Made by a program: the position numbers and the translations under genes. Positions 1 through 7,290 of a DNA stretch of 13,185 bases are shown here, piece by piece; positions within the stretch are counted from its first letter, which is position 1, and every line of letters begins with the position of its first letter. Origin of the DNA: Methanothrix sp. (GTDB lineage Archaea > Halobacteriota > Methanosarcinia > Methanotrichales > Methanotrichaceae); the NCBI GenBank assembly GCA_028708055.1, contig JAQVZT010000042.1:1-13185 (forward strand), in the 5' to 3' direction. The notes beneath the pieces were generated by a model that saw only the letters and a program-made list of their open reading frames with translations, was not told where the DNA came from and did not search any database.

Positions 1-75
1 CTGGATTCCGTCTAAACGAAGCGCGCGGCCCGAAGCATACCCCATCCCTTTAGGGTGGGGTGGCCGCGCGCAGTT
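1..75 (+). mobile_element. Possible right end of an IS200/IS605-type element (hairpin)
   Basis: The segment contains an inner hairpin, CCCCATCCC-TTTA-GGGTGGGG with one bulged T (about 40-60), inside a perfect 10-base outer stem (GCGCGCGGCC at 21-30 with GGCCGCGCGC at 62-71). The inner hairpin, preceded by CGAAGCATA, resembles the conserved stem-loop at the 3' end of tnpB-carrying IS200/IS605 elements, where it is part of the omega-RNA. In one frame the first bases read Leu-Asp-Ser-Val-stop (TAA at 13-15), which could be the tail of a gene lying left of the window. The transposase itself is not in the window, so the assignment rests on hairpin resemblance alone; a plain terminator stem is the alternative. 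Confidence 0.4.
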
Positions 76-88
76 TGATTTTTTTTTT
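21..88 (+). terminator. Stem-loop followed by T10 run, probable terminator
   Basis: A GC-rich stem (21-30 with 62-71, plus an inner stem) is followed seven bases later by ten consecutive T's at 79-88. In archaea the T-run alone is the main termination signal; the stem would help in bacteria. It would end plus-strand transcription coming from left of the window. Confidence 0.5.
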
Positions 89-203
89 GAAATTGAGGAA
101 GATCATTAGCATGACTCAGAAGAAGAACTAAGAAAAGAGACTGAAAGATACTGAAGAAGAGTTAAACCGACGTTGTGGGACGACATTTGATGATTCAAGA
201 TAT

Positions 204-506
204 TCAGGCAAATGTCTGTGCTCTTTGCCTCGCATCTCTTTGGGTTTCATCACTCTCAGGGAGCAATACATCCTCCACCAGGCCAACAGAACACTGCGGG
301 CTGCGGCTTGCTACCAACGCTGCGCCCAGCCACTGATCGGCTGCCCCGGCAACAGGCGAGGCATGCAGCCGATGCAGCGCCGCGATGCGGGAGCGCGGCT
401 CCCGAAGATGACCAAGGGGCCTGCGGAGGATGGCGGGCAGAGGAGGCAACGGATCGCAACCCGACGAGGATAGAGCGATGGAGTAGATTAAGGGTGAAGT
501 GGTCAA
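204..506 (-). pseudogene. Degraded Csx3-like gene, copy A
   Basis: The minus strand reads openly for 100 codons from a TTG, but the product is only a damaged version of the Csx3-like sequence at 685-966. Shared blocks appear in the same order: a Pro-Leu/Val-Ile-Tyr-Ser start, DPLPPLP against EPLPTLP, ALHRLH-Ala/Gly-SP, GAAD, and SPQ-x-x-VG near the end. Between LPAIL and ALHRLH the match jumps to another frame (GPLVIFGSRAP matches GSLVIVEGRAP) and then returns, so at least two compensating indels have destroyed the Ile-Trp-Arg-Tyr core. The conserved Asp-Pro-Arg is Asp-Gln-Trp and the Thr-His is Ser-Arg. It is a non-functional relic of a Csx3-family protein (cyclic tetra-adenylate ring nuclease or Mn-dependent RNA exonuclease). 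The matching plus-strand ORFs are shadows. Confidence 0.6.
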
Positions 507-607
507 ATCTCGAAGATGAGCATCTGCTTCATCTTCAGGACCTCCGCCTCAATATCCATGATATCTTTATCCTCAATGATGATGGATAGCTTTTTTCCCT
601 CTGCGAG
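503..607 (-). other. Short open stretch upstream of Csx3 copy A, possible gene remnant
   Basis: Between two stop codons the minus strand is open for 34 codons and reads like real protein (LSIIIEDKDIMD, then EAEVLKMKQML), ending IFEI-stop. Its TGA (505-503) overlaps the TTG at 506-504 that opens Csx3 copy A, a TTGA overlap typical of neighbouring operon genes. The only in-frame ATGs would give an 18-residue peptide or less. I do not recognise it. It may be the 3' end of a gene lost by decay, or chance. Confidence 0.2.
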
Positions 608-684
608 TCATATTTCATAATTTTATAAATATTTCAATATTATTCTGGCGGGCCAGAGCTACCTGGTCCAGGCCGCAACCACAG

Positions 685-966
685 TCAAGCCTTCGATCCC
701 TCAGCAGGCATCGTCACATCCACCACCTGGCCAACTGCCCACTGCGGGCTGTGGGTTGCCACCACCACTGCCCCCAGGCGGGGATCGGCTGCCCCGGCGG
801 CGGGCGAGCCGTGCAGCCGGTGCAGCGCCATGCCGTACCGCCAGATGGGAGCCCGGCCCTCGACGATGACCAGCGAGCCGCGGGGGATGGGAGGCAGCGT
901 GGGCAGCGGCTCGGCGGGGGTGATGGGGGAGGTGACCGAGAGGGAGTAGATGACGGGGGCGGGAGT
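685..966 (-). pseudogene. csx3: Csx3-like (Crn3 ring nuclease family) gene lacking a start codon, copy B
   Basis: After an in-frame TAG (969-967) the minus strand is open for 93 codons to TGA (687-685) and matches the Csx3 family almost end to end. The blocks are an N-terminal strand (PVIYSLSVTSPIT), LPTLPPIPRGSLVIVEG, the hallmark GRAPIWRYGMALHRLH, then AADPRLGAVVVATHSP and a final VGQVVDV. Family members are usually near 90-100 residues, so only the first few are missing. No ATG, GTG or TTG lies between the TAG and the core; the first Met is inside the hallmark. The conserved His of ALH and the Asp and Arg of DPR are intact. Csx3 proteins degrade cyclic tetra-adenylate or deadenylate RNA and sit beside type III CRISPR loci. 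I treat it as a recently inactivated copy; a non-canonical start is the alternative. The block is about 80% G+C, far above the operon next door. Confidence 0.7.
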
Positions 967-1213
967 CTAGACTGATATTGATATGCTATTGATCAGATGA
1001 TATCAATCTCCAATAGCTTCAGCTGCAATAAAACAAGAACAAGCCTTCGACCTCACCCAACCGTTCGAATAGATCGGCGAATTCGATGATCTCTGTTCCA
1101 GTCGTTCCAATGTCTCAGCAATCATTGAATAGCCCAGTTCCGGCGACATAGCGTCTTTGTTACCTGAATGTCGATGAGGATACACTGTCGCGTTTTCTCT
1201 CGATAGTATGCGT

Positions 1214-2065
1214 CTAGTTCAATCTCCGTAGCAGATTATACCACCAATCTGGTACAGGCAGATAATCCCTGCGCAAGTGGTATATCTCATTCTGCAGAGC
1301 ACGCGCTCGTTGCGTCAGCACCATTTCATCAACGTATTCGCCCTGTGCATCATGCCAAAGTACCTGTGCTATTCTCGACAATCTATCCAACTTACTGGCT
1401 GCCTCTAAATGCTGTGCAGCATTCTGCACAGCACCAATCATCAACGGGGCGAATAAGGGGACGGGTCCTAGGAATAATTGCGTAATGGTCCACTTCATAC
1501 TCATTCCAATAAAAATTAGAAATAGGAATAAAACTACCACGGTTGCCATTAACATCACAGCCCACCACCTGCCTTGACGATGGCTGTAACCGATGTTTTC
1601 CATTTGACATGCAATCCGAGCTTTAGCCAATGGGTCGGTTACGATGTGTGGATTCTCGTACCAGTCACGCAGGTCACTGGTAGCTTGGTGCCAATCCCTG
1701 CTTCCCTGGAAACGTGCGGCTTTTTGCGAAATGATCATCTCTTCTGGCTCTTCAGCTAGAGCGTCATTCCATTCTATTTGCAGTAAACTGCAATCAAAAC
1801 GCTCCTGCACATTAGCTGCATATGTGCGGCTTTGCGATAACATCGGTATTAATAACCCAAGGGTCGCTAAAACAAGTACAGCCAAGTTTGCACAGCCTGC
1901 CACCTCTGACAGGAATAATTGGATGAAAGTGCCAATAATCGTCGCTATAGCAATTGAAATCAACGAACCGTAGCCCACGCGCTTATCCTCAGTATATAGT
2001 TGACGTTGCGCTGCCAGATAACGCAGGAATCTATCCTCATTCTGGCGTTCCGGAATATCACTCAT
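1214..2065 (-). CDS. S-4TM family putative pore-forming effector
   Basis: This 283-residue membrane protein has four predicted membrane segments in two pairs, about residues 32-52 and 58-78, then 168-188 and 193-213, separated by a long charged loop. The opening MSDIPERQNE followed by RYLAAQRQLY, the CQMEN-IGY-SHRQGRW motif just before TM3 (about 153-167), and the C-terminal LQNEIYHLRR ... PDWWY (about 257-276) fit the S-4TM (SMODS-associating 4TM) family. These proteins are proposed to permeabilise the membrane in nucleotide-signalling immunity. I start at ATG 2065 because AGGTGG (2076-2071) lies five bases upstream and the family motif begins there; the same frame is open to 2353 but that stretch overlaps the upstream gene and has no family similarity. 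It is the last gene of the Cas10-RAMP operon, 19 bases after the RAMP gene. No soluble sensor domain is visible. Confidence 0.85.
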   Translation of the reverse strand: MSDIPERQNEDRFLRYLAAQRQLYTEDKRVGYGSLISIAIATIIGTFIQLFLSEVAGCANLAVLVLATLGLLIPMLSQSRTYAANVQERFDCSLLQIEWNDALAEEPEEMIISQKAARFQGSRDWHQATSDLRDWYENPHIVTDPLAKARIACQMENIGYSHRQGRWWAVMLMATVVVLFLFLIFIGMSMKWTITQLFLGPVPLFAPLMIGAVQNAAQHLEAASKLDRLSRIAQVLWHDAQGEYVDEMVLTQRARALQNEIYHLRRDYLPVPDWWYNLLRRLN

Positions 2066-2076
2066 TTCTGCCACCT
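2066..2076 (-). promoter_or_regulatory. Shine-Dalgarno site that sets the S-4TM start
   Basis: Minus-strand AGGTGG at 2076-2071, then CAGAA, then ATG at 2065. It decides against the 96-codon longer reading frame that begins at 2353. Confidence 0.7.
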
Positions 2077-2084
2077 GCCGATCA

Positions 2085-3527
2085 TCAAGGGTTGCGTCGC
2101 TCGATGATGTTCCACCCCATAGAACGTTCCTGATACAGTCGGAAATCAATCGGCCGCTTGACATTCCAGATCGTTTCGGCAATGTCACGTGCACTTTTTG
2201 GGTTGACAACCATCTTATCAGAAACGGATATTCCTCTTCCCTCAATCTCGCGTTTGAACTGGTCGTACCGAATAGCTTGCTGAAACTCCTGAACTTGATA
2301 ACGAGGATAGAAAAACAACAAATCTCTATCAGGCCAACCCAGTATGCGTGCAAGCCAAACTAAAGCGGTCTGGTCTATCAAATCGGTAAGTCCCGAATGA
2401 GCTAATGCCTCTTCACTCCATGATCCTGCAACGATTTTCCACACCTTCAAAGGTTTCGGCAATCCAGGGCTTGCAGTCCGCAATTTAGCCGATCTCAGGA
2501 CAAATTCTATAGATCCATAGCCATAGGCCTTTGCGTAGCCAATTTTGTGCCTCATAGTAGCGGTTGACTGCAAGTGCAATACACGAAGCAACAGCAAGAA
2601 CAGGGACCTTGGAATGCCGTCCAGATATAACCTGAACGGCTGCGTTAATGCGTCTTGTCGCATGCATTCCAAGCGCACTGGGTGAAATGGATTTTTAGAG
2701 TAAGCCCAATATCTGTTATCTGGATGATATTTTTTTACACAGGCTACTGGATCCTGGTGATAATAAAATTTGCGTCCGCGGAGGTGATCGCCAATAAACT
2801 CTGCTACCTCCTGCCTGCGTCCGGACCTTACCAGTGGAGAACCGTCCTTATCATACAGGTTACGCTTCCATACCTCAGCTGGCTCGAAATACCACCAATT
2901 CGATGCTGATGGCTTACCTCCACCCATAAAAGCTTCGCCACCAATATCGGGTGCCCACCAATCTTGATCAAATGTGGTTGCCTCCAAAGGAATATATGCA
3001 TCCTCCAACCATACTTTACTCTTGCGGGACTGCTCTTCTTTATCCAATTGCTTAGCTTCATTTACCGCGCCAAAGGGATAGGAAGCTACATCCAGACAAT
3101 CAGAAATTTCTCCTGGTTTGAAGGCTGTATCTATGGCAGGCGGAGAGATTCGGCTTTGACTTTTCCTTTCCGGAACATAGTTCTCAAACGTTTTAAAACC
3201 AACATGGCGGCCATGATACTTTTTCGGATATTCGGTATTTGCACGAGAAACCCAACCAGCAGTTAGCGCCTCCGTGAAAGCTCTTAGACAGCCTCTTATG
3301 CTCGAAGCTGGAATGCATGGCAAACCATCTTGCTGGAGAAAGAAGCTCTTGTTCTCGTCTGCACCGCCCTCGACTTGACCTACGATATGAACTGGGGTTA
3401 ACGCTTTTATTTCTAACTCTAAATACCCACTGAACTTCTCACCCAAATAGTCGAATTGTTCCTCAGTACGCAAGATAGGTGCTGAAGGGAATGGCACAAA
3501 ATCAAACGGATTAGGATAGTGAGGCAA
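2085..3527 (-). CDS. Type III-like CRISPR RAMP protein, TIGR03986-like
   Basis: The protein of about 480 residues carries the marks of the TIGR03986 family of type III-associated RAMP proteins. These are an N-terminal NPFDFVPFP, a RAMP strand LELEIKALTPVHIVG (about 36-50), the signature IPASSIRGCLRA (about 72-83), RGRKFYYHQDP (about 250-260), and the closing glycine-rich HKIGYAKAYGYGSIEF (about 327-342). A C-terminal part of about 130 residues has no motif I recognise. Such proteins are thought to form part of the crRNA-binding backbone or cap of a Cas10 complex; the exact position is not known to me. Start choice: GTG at 3536 has no spaced ribosome site, while GGAGGTGG (3540-3533) lies five bases before TTG at 3527, so I prefer TTG. 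Either start overlaps the end of the upstream RAMP gene (17 or 26 bases), suggesting translational coupling. Confidence 0.85.
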   Translation of the reverse strand: MPHYPNPFDFVPFPSAPILRTEEQFDYLGEKFSGYLELEIKALTPVHIVGQVEGGADENKSFFLQQDGLPCIPASSIRGCLRAFTEALTAGWVSRANTEYPKKYHGRHVGFKTFENYVPERKSQSRISPPAIDTAFKPGEISDCLDVASYPFGAVNEAKQLDKEEQSRKSKVWLEDAYIPLEATTFDQDWWAPDIGGEAFMGGGKPSASNWWYFEPAEVWKRNLYDKDGSPLVRSGRRQEVAEFIGDHLRGRKFYYHQDPVACVKKYHPDNRYWAYSKNPFHPVRLECMRQDALTQPFRLYLDGIPRSLFLLLLRVLHLQSTATMRHKIGYAKAYGYGSIEFVLRSAKLRTASPGLPKPLKVWKIVAGSWSEEALAHSGLTDLIDQTALVWLARILGWPDRDLLFFYPRYQVQEFQQAIRYDQFKREIEGRGISVSDKMVVNPKSARDIAETIWNVKRPIDFRLYQERSMGWNIIERRNP

Positions 3528-4539
3528 TGTCGCCACCTCCCGTAAAATCTTTTAAATAATCTGCAAATCTTGGCAACGCTTCAGGGGATATGACATAACG
3601 CGCCAAAATTCCAGCCATGATATCATTGCAATTGCTGCTGCTCGCTTCCTCACCGATTAATGCATGGCCTTGAAGCTTCGGTGCATTTGGCCGCCGCCAT
3701 AATTCGTAAGTTTGTTTTTGTATTTCCATTCGCCCACGTCCAATGCTTGAGAGCCCACCAATGCGCAACATGCCATCGTTCAGTTCACTTACCCATAGCC
3801 CTAGAAGCCCAAGGTCGCAGTCTAATGGATTGATGATACGCAGATGAACTTTGAATCTTGCTCCGCGCGCAATTTCCAAAAAACGGTGCAAGCCACCATC
3901 AACCGAAGCATGCGTCATGCGATCGAGTGGATTGCGTGCAATCATCTCACGACGCACATTGCCTGGCCCACCGGTAGTTTCCATCTTTACTCCACCGACA
4001 TCAACAGGGCACAATTCAGCCTCTGCAAATCTCTCCGTCTCGATGATCAGCCTGCCGGCATTGCTGGGCATGGTTGATTCGCCTTCATCCGCGGCTAGAC
4101 CAAATAGAGATGCAATCAATTCGCATCCGGTGACGCTTCGCGCAAATCCTTTTAAAACGCAGGCTTTGTGAGATCCCATAGCCTCCTCATCCTTATTAGT
4201 AGCAGGATTCATTGTGGGATATAAATCCGGATGGACAAAATTGCGGATACTCCACGATCTCAATGCACCTCTAATGCTATTTGGTGATACAAAATGAAAG
4301 CTGCACACCTGATCGTTGCATATCTCATAGCCGTAATAAAGAGAAGATACTTCGAATTCTTGATTTTCTTTGTTCCGCCATTTCAGATTGAGATTATGAT
4401 ATCGGGTTTTGCTTTTGGCACTATCAGAGTAAGCGATATGATACCCATTTCGAATGACTAGCGGTGTGCTGCAAAGCATCTCCCATTCAGCTAGCAATAC
4501 GCTATGAACTCCATCAGCATACAATCGATCGTTATACAT
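3511..4539 (-). CDS. Cas7-like RAMP protein (Csm3/Cmr-type), type III-like complex
   Basis: 342 residues with the layout of a Cas7-type RAMP. A first strand region is followed by SPNSIRGALRSW (about 85-96, the RAMP helix signature), SLFG with GRLIIE (about 144-166), PLDRMTHASVDGG (about 204-216, the equivalent of the IDR loop of Csm3), and a closing glycine-rich loop, GGLSSIGRGRMEI (about 261-273). The last 70 residues are outside the recognisable fold. Proteins of this kind coat the guide RNA in the backbone of type III complexes and may carry the target-RNA cleavage aspartate; I cannot assign a catalytic residue. The ATG at 4539 follows the upstream gene by 12 bases; GAGGG nine bases before it overlaps the previous stop codon. 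The C-terminus overlaps the start of the TIGR03986-like gene. Confidence 0.85.
   Translation of the reverse strand: MYNDRLYADGVHSVLLAEWEMLCSTPLVIRNGYHIAYSDSAKSKTRYHNLNLKWRNKENQEFEVSSLYYGYEICNDQVCSFHFVSPNSIRGALRSWSIRNFVHPDLYPTMNPATNKDEEAMGSHKACVLKGFARSVTGCELIASLFGLAADEGESTMPSNAGRLIIETERFAEAELCPVDVGGVKMETTGGPGNVRREMIARNPLDRMTHASVDGGLHRFLEIARGARFKVHLRIINPLDCDLGLLGLWVSELNDGMLRIGGLSSIGRGRMEIQKQTYELWRRPNAPKLQGHALIGEEASSSNCNDIMAGILARYVISPEALPRFADYLKDFTGGGDIASLS
3525..3540 (-). promoter_or_regulatory. Strong Shine-Dalgarno pointing to a TTG start
   Basis: Minus-strand GGAGGTGG (3540-3533), CGACA, TTG (3527-3525). The alternative GTG (3536-3534) lies inside the Shine-Dalgarno itself and cannot be served by it. 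Confidence 0.6.
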
Positions 4540-4551
4540 GAACGCTTACCC

Positions 4552-5427
4552 TCACATTGATTTGGCAAGTTTATCCTTGACTGCCTTTATCTTCTGCTTC
4601 TGCTCGGCGTCAGTAAGCCTTGGTAGACCGAAGTAGCCAGAAGGTTGCGTTTCAGCGCCCACTGTTAGCAAGTTTTCCTTAAGCCATTTCTTCACACCCT
4701 GGCGTTCTAGCTGATAAATTGCACCGATCTTGAATTTCATTCGACCATAGCCTCGCTCACCGCGCGCACCTATCTGGATCGGGTAAATTTGGGAATTAAA
4801 GCCCTCAAGTGCCATCAGCATTAGTCCCAATTCCTCATCAGAGAGATTTTGAGCGACTAGGTTAAACTCAAAATCAACACCAGGTGGAACGACATCTGCC
4901 TTGTATAGCAGTTTGTCCTTTGCTACGCCACGAGCTGGATCAATTGCCACAGATGTATCCACATAGGTCAAGCGCTTTTGGTCCCAACCCAATAATGTAT
5001 CGCCAATAGCTTGAAGATCTCCTGTGCAACATGTTGCATCCCACACTTCGATCTTGCCAGCATTAAGCGGCGTCCCGAATAGCAATTCTAAGTAACTGAA
5101 TGTCTCCTTGACCGTTTGAATTTGCTTATCTTGATCCAGATCCAAAAGTCCTTCTCCATTATAGTTGCGCTCTTTAGCCCACTGTGGACCTATGCCTTCA
5201 AGAACAGTCAGCAGCCAATTGCGTAGTACTCCACGCAATGTACTGCCTGGGATCAGTGGTTTATTTCGATGATCTGTAATGATAGTAGAGACTTCTACTA
5301 CTTCTCCTTCATCACGTGGCATCGATCGAGAGTCCCCTGTGCCAATATGCAAAGGAGATGCAGTTGTTAGCGTTCCTGTAATGCGATACCGATTCAGAAA
5401 AGCATCGCCTTTTAGCAGACTCGTCAT
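4552..5427 (-). CDS. Csm3/Cmr4-like Cas7 RAMP protein, type III-like complex
   Basis: This 291-residue protein is the clearest Cas7 of the operon. In order it has RITGTLTTASPLHIGTGD (about 15-32), an acidic loop, KPLIPGSTLRGVLRNW (about 56-71, the RAMP signature), ELLFGTPLNAGKIEV (about 114-128), VAIDPARGVAKDKLLY (about 160-175, matching the family's central loop) and the closing glycine-rich GARGERGYGRMKF (about 220-232). In Csm3 and Cmr4 an aspartate between the first glycine loop and the RAMP helix cuts target RNA every six bases. Acidic residues D32, D39 and E40 are candidates here, but which aligns is not certain by eye. GAGGT (5440-5436) lies eight bases before ATG 5427, and the gap from the previous gene is 42 bases, the largest in the operon. 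It is probably present in several copies per complex. Confidence 0.88.
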   Translation of the reverse strand: MTSLLKGDAFLNRYRITGTLTTASPLHIGTGDSRSMPRDEGEVVEVSTIITDHRNKPLIPGSTLRGVLRNWLLTVLEGIGPQWAKERNYNGEGLLDLDQDKQIQTVKETFSYLELLFGTPLNAGKIEVWDATCCTGDLQAIGDTLLGWDQKRLTYVDTSVAIDPARGVAKDKLLYKADVVPPGVDFEFNLVAQNLSDEELGLMLMALEGFNSQIYPIQIGARGERGYGRMKFKIGAIYQLERQGVKKWLKENLLTVGAETQPSGYFGLPRLTDAEQKQKIKAVKDKLAKSM

Positions 5428-5469
5428 TTTTATTAACCTCGCAAATATCGCATGGCATAGTTGCAGCCA

Positions 5470-7290
5470 TCAAATCCGCTTTTCCCAATGCCAATCCAGA
5501 TTCACAGCAATTTCCCCATATCCGTTTTCAGGAACAAACGGACAAGATTCCCAAAGTGGGCATCTATACTGCCCATACTCTTCAAGTGCCCACTTGGGCA
5601 GCGGGAGTCCGCATAATAACCATTTAGTCAGGAAGTTGGTCGCTTTTTCTTCATCCATCACTTCTAATTTGAAGAGGCTACCTGCTAGTGTGAGATAATA
5701 TGGTCGATATCTGTTGGGGCGATTTTTCCGTTCTGTTGCACCGAGATACCGATGATACCGGTATCCTCCTTCGAATCCTTGGTGAGCGAAGAAATCATCT
5801 AGCTTTAGCGCCCCTTCTGAAAGGTCTTGCCAATATGCCGCATATGCTTCATACAAGTCCTGACCAAGTGGCAGAGATCGTACAATATTTGGGGAGAGCA
5901 TGATGGTATCACTTTGCAGTGTCACTAGAGAGATGCCTTCTTTGATTAGGATTGGATTATTGGTTCTTGAGGTGGCAGGGCCATCTTTTGCTGCTACATT
6001 CACTGTTCGACTCAGCTTGCCTAGGCGATGCAAGTGTTGCTGGACAGCTATTGCAAATTGCCGGATAGCAGCCATACGCTCTTCAGAATCCAATACTGAA
6101 TCAAAGTCTACGTTGCAGATCCATTCTATTGGCCTTTTTTCTTTAGTAAGCGGCGCATAGAACTGATATGTAAAGAGCTGCCCTTCGGCAGTCCTCTGTG
6201 ATGCATTATGGATTTCTGAACGAGTAACGAATAACTTGGCAGGTTCAGCTAGATCTTCATACTGATTAAGGCTCTTTGCGTCACCATAGTAAGCCGGGCT
6301 ATAGCGATCATGCACCAAAGGCGTTCGCTTGTTAGACAATGCCACATCGCCAAACTCGTTCTCTCCATATTCTACCGCAGAGAGTGGAAGTCTGATTGGC
6401 CTAGGACCATCAACGATCGCAGGTCGGGCATGAGTCACACGGATCAATGAAAAGTTCTTAATCAACGATTCAAATCCAGGATAGTCAGATGCATAACATG
6501 CTTCTAGCGGTCTTGTAATTGGATTCACGCCATGAGCTTCGTTTAGCTCTGCTGCCAATGCACCTTTTATCAAGCCGCCTGTTAATTCAAGGCGAGAAAC
6601 CAAGTAATTGGTGCGTCGGCTCTTGATCCCGCCGATTAGCAGTGGCTCCTGAGGAGTTATCCGTAGATGTATTGCATCAGATGATCCAGAGTGAATCTGT
6701 AGCGAAGGTATTGTCGTTTCTGCAGGAACGCCTACCAGCACCGACTTTAGCCGGCCGAATCCGACACCTTTTTCGGACCCAATCGTAGGCAGCCACTGAA
6801 GGCCAAGCTGTAACACCCTCGCCAATCGCGCAGCAGTGATAGAGTCCGATGAGCTAAAGGATATCTTACCGGTGAAACAGATTTCTGTACCGCTAGCGAA
6901 AAGATCATCTAAATCTCTCAACATGTTCTGCTGAGCAGTCCGAGATGCACGGTTGATAGTAACGCGAGTCCGCGTTCCTTCGATAGTAGAATTAGCGCAT
7001 ATGAGGTCGCTGAAATGGACAGAAGCAGGGACTGGTTCGTAGCTGCCCTCAATGCTTTTTATTCCAAAGAGCAACTTAAGATCAGGTCGATCCGCAGGGT
7101 CGAAGAATGGTTCAAGTTCTTCCAGCGAAGATCGTAATTTGCCCTTAAGGTGGCTTGCAGGAATTACCAACCTACCCAGATGATCTCGGTGCGCAGATTT
7201 GTCCACTCCATACCGGTCTGGGCCAGTCGCCGCTGTGAGAAAAGGCCCTAATACAATCAGATCAATTGTGCAGGTATATCGTTGAGTCAT
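5470..7290 (-). CDS. Two-module RAMP protein (Cas7-like plus Csx10/Cas5-like fusion)
   Basis: 606 residues with two RAMP units in one chain. Unit 1 (about 1-190) has RLVIPASHLKGKLRSS (about 40-55), KLLFG, RVTINRASRTA (about 109-119, an IDR-like loop) and GSEKGVGFGRLKS (about 171-183), so it is Cas7/Csm3-like. Unit 2 (about 205-606) has LRITPQEPLLIGG (about 209-221), LTGGLIKGALAAEL (about 236-249), TRSEIHNASQRTAEGQLF (about 356-373), YYLTLAGSLFKLE (about 531-543) and PENGYGEIAV (about 587-596), most like Csx10/Cas5-type RAMPs that cap the guide end in subtype III-D. CPLWESC (577-583) is a possible metal-binding pair. I chose ATG 7290 because it forms an ATGA overlap with the Cas10 stop and has AGGAG eight bases upstream; the frame extends to 7338 without such support. 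It likely joins two backbone positions covalently and docks to Cas10. Confidence 0.82.
   Translation of the reverse strand: MTQRYTCTIDLIVLGPFLTAATGPDRYGVDKSAHRDHLGRLVIPASHLKGKLRSSLEELEPFFDPADRPDLKLLFGIKSIEGSYEPVPASVHFSDLICANSTIEGTRTRVTINRASRTAQQNMLRDLDDLFASGTEICFTGKISFSSSDSITAARLARVLQLGLQWLPTIGSEKGVGFGRLKSVLVGVPAETTIPSLQIHSGSSDAIHLRITPQEPLLIGGIKSRRTNYLVSRLELTGGLIKGALAAELNEAHGVNPITRPLEACYASDYPGFESLIKNFSLIRVTHARPAIVDGPRPIRLPLSAVEYGENEFGDVALSNKRTPLVHDRYSPAYYGDAKSLNQYEDLAEPAKLFVTRSEIHNASQRTAEGQLFTYQFYAPLTKEKRPIEWICNVDFDSVLDSEERMAAIRQFAIAVQQHLHRLGKLSRTVNVAAKDGPATSRTNNPILIKEGISLVTLQSDTIMLSPNIVRSLPLGQDLYEAYAAYWQDLSEGALKLDDFFAHQGFEGGYRYHRYLGATERKNRPNRYRPYYLTLAGSLFKLEVMDEEKATNFLTKWLLCGLPLPKWALEEYGQYRCPLWESCPFVPENGYGEIAVNLDWHWEKRI

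Noticed and set aside
751..975. Plus-strand ORF of 74 codons
   Set aside because: Shadow of the Csx3-like sequence on the other strand; low-complexity Gly/Asp product.
978..1006. Inverted repeat TTGATAT ... ATATCAA
   Set aside because: Only seven bases in an AT-rich region with a 15-base loop; expected by chance and not next to a clear gene start.
1003..1185. 60-codon minus-strand ORF between the S-4TM gene and Csx3 copy B
   Set aside because: No ribosome site, no recognisable motif, and a competing frame (EIIEFADLFERLGEVEG) looks more protein-like but is interrupted by stops. Possibly a decayed gene end, not enough to call.
2066..2353. Upstream 96-codon extension of the membrane protein frame
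   Set aside because: It lies within the TIGR03986-like RAMP gene, and a good Shine-Dalgarno and the family's N-terminal motif both begin at ATG 2065.
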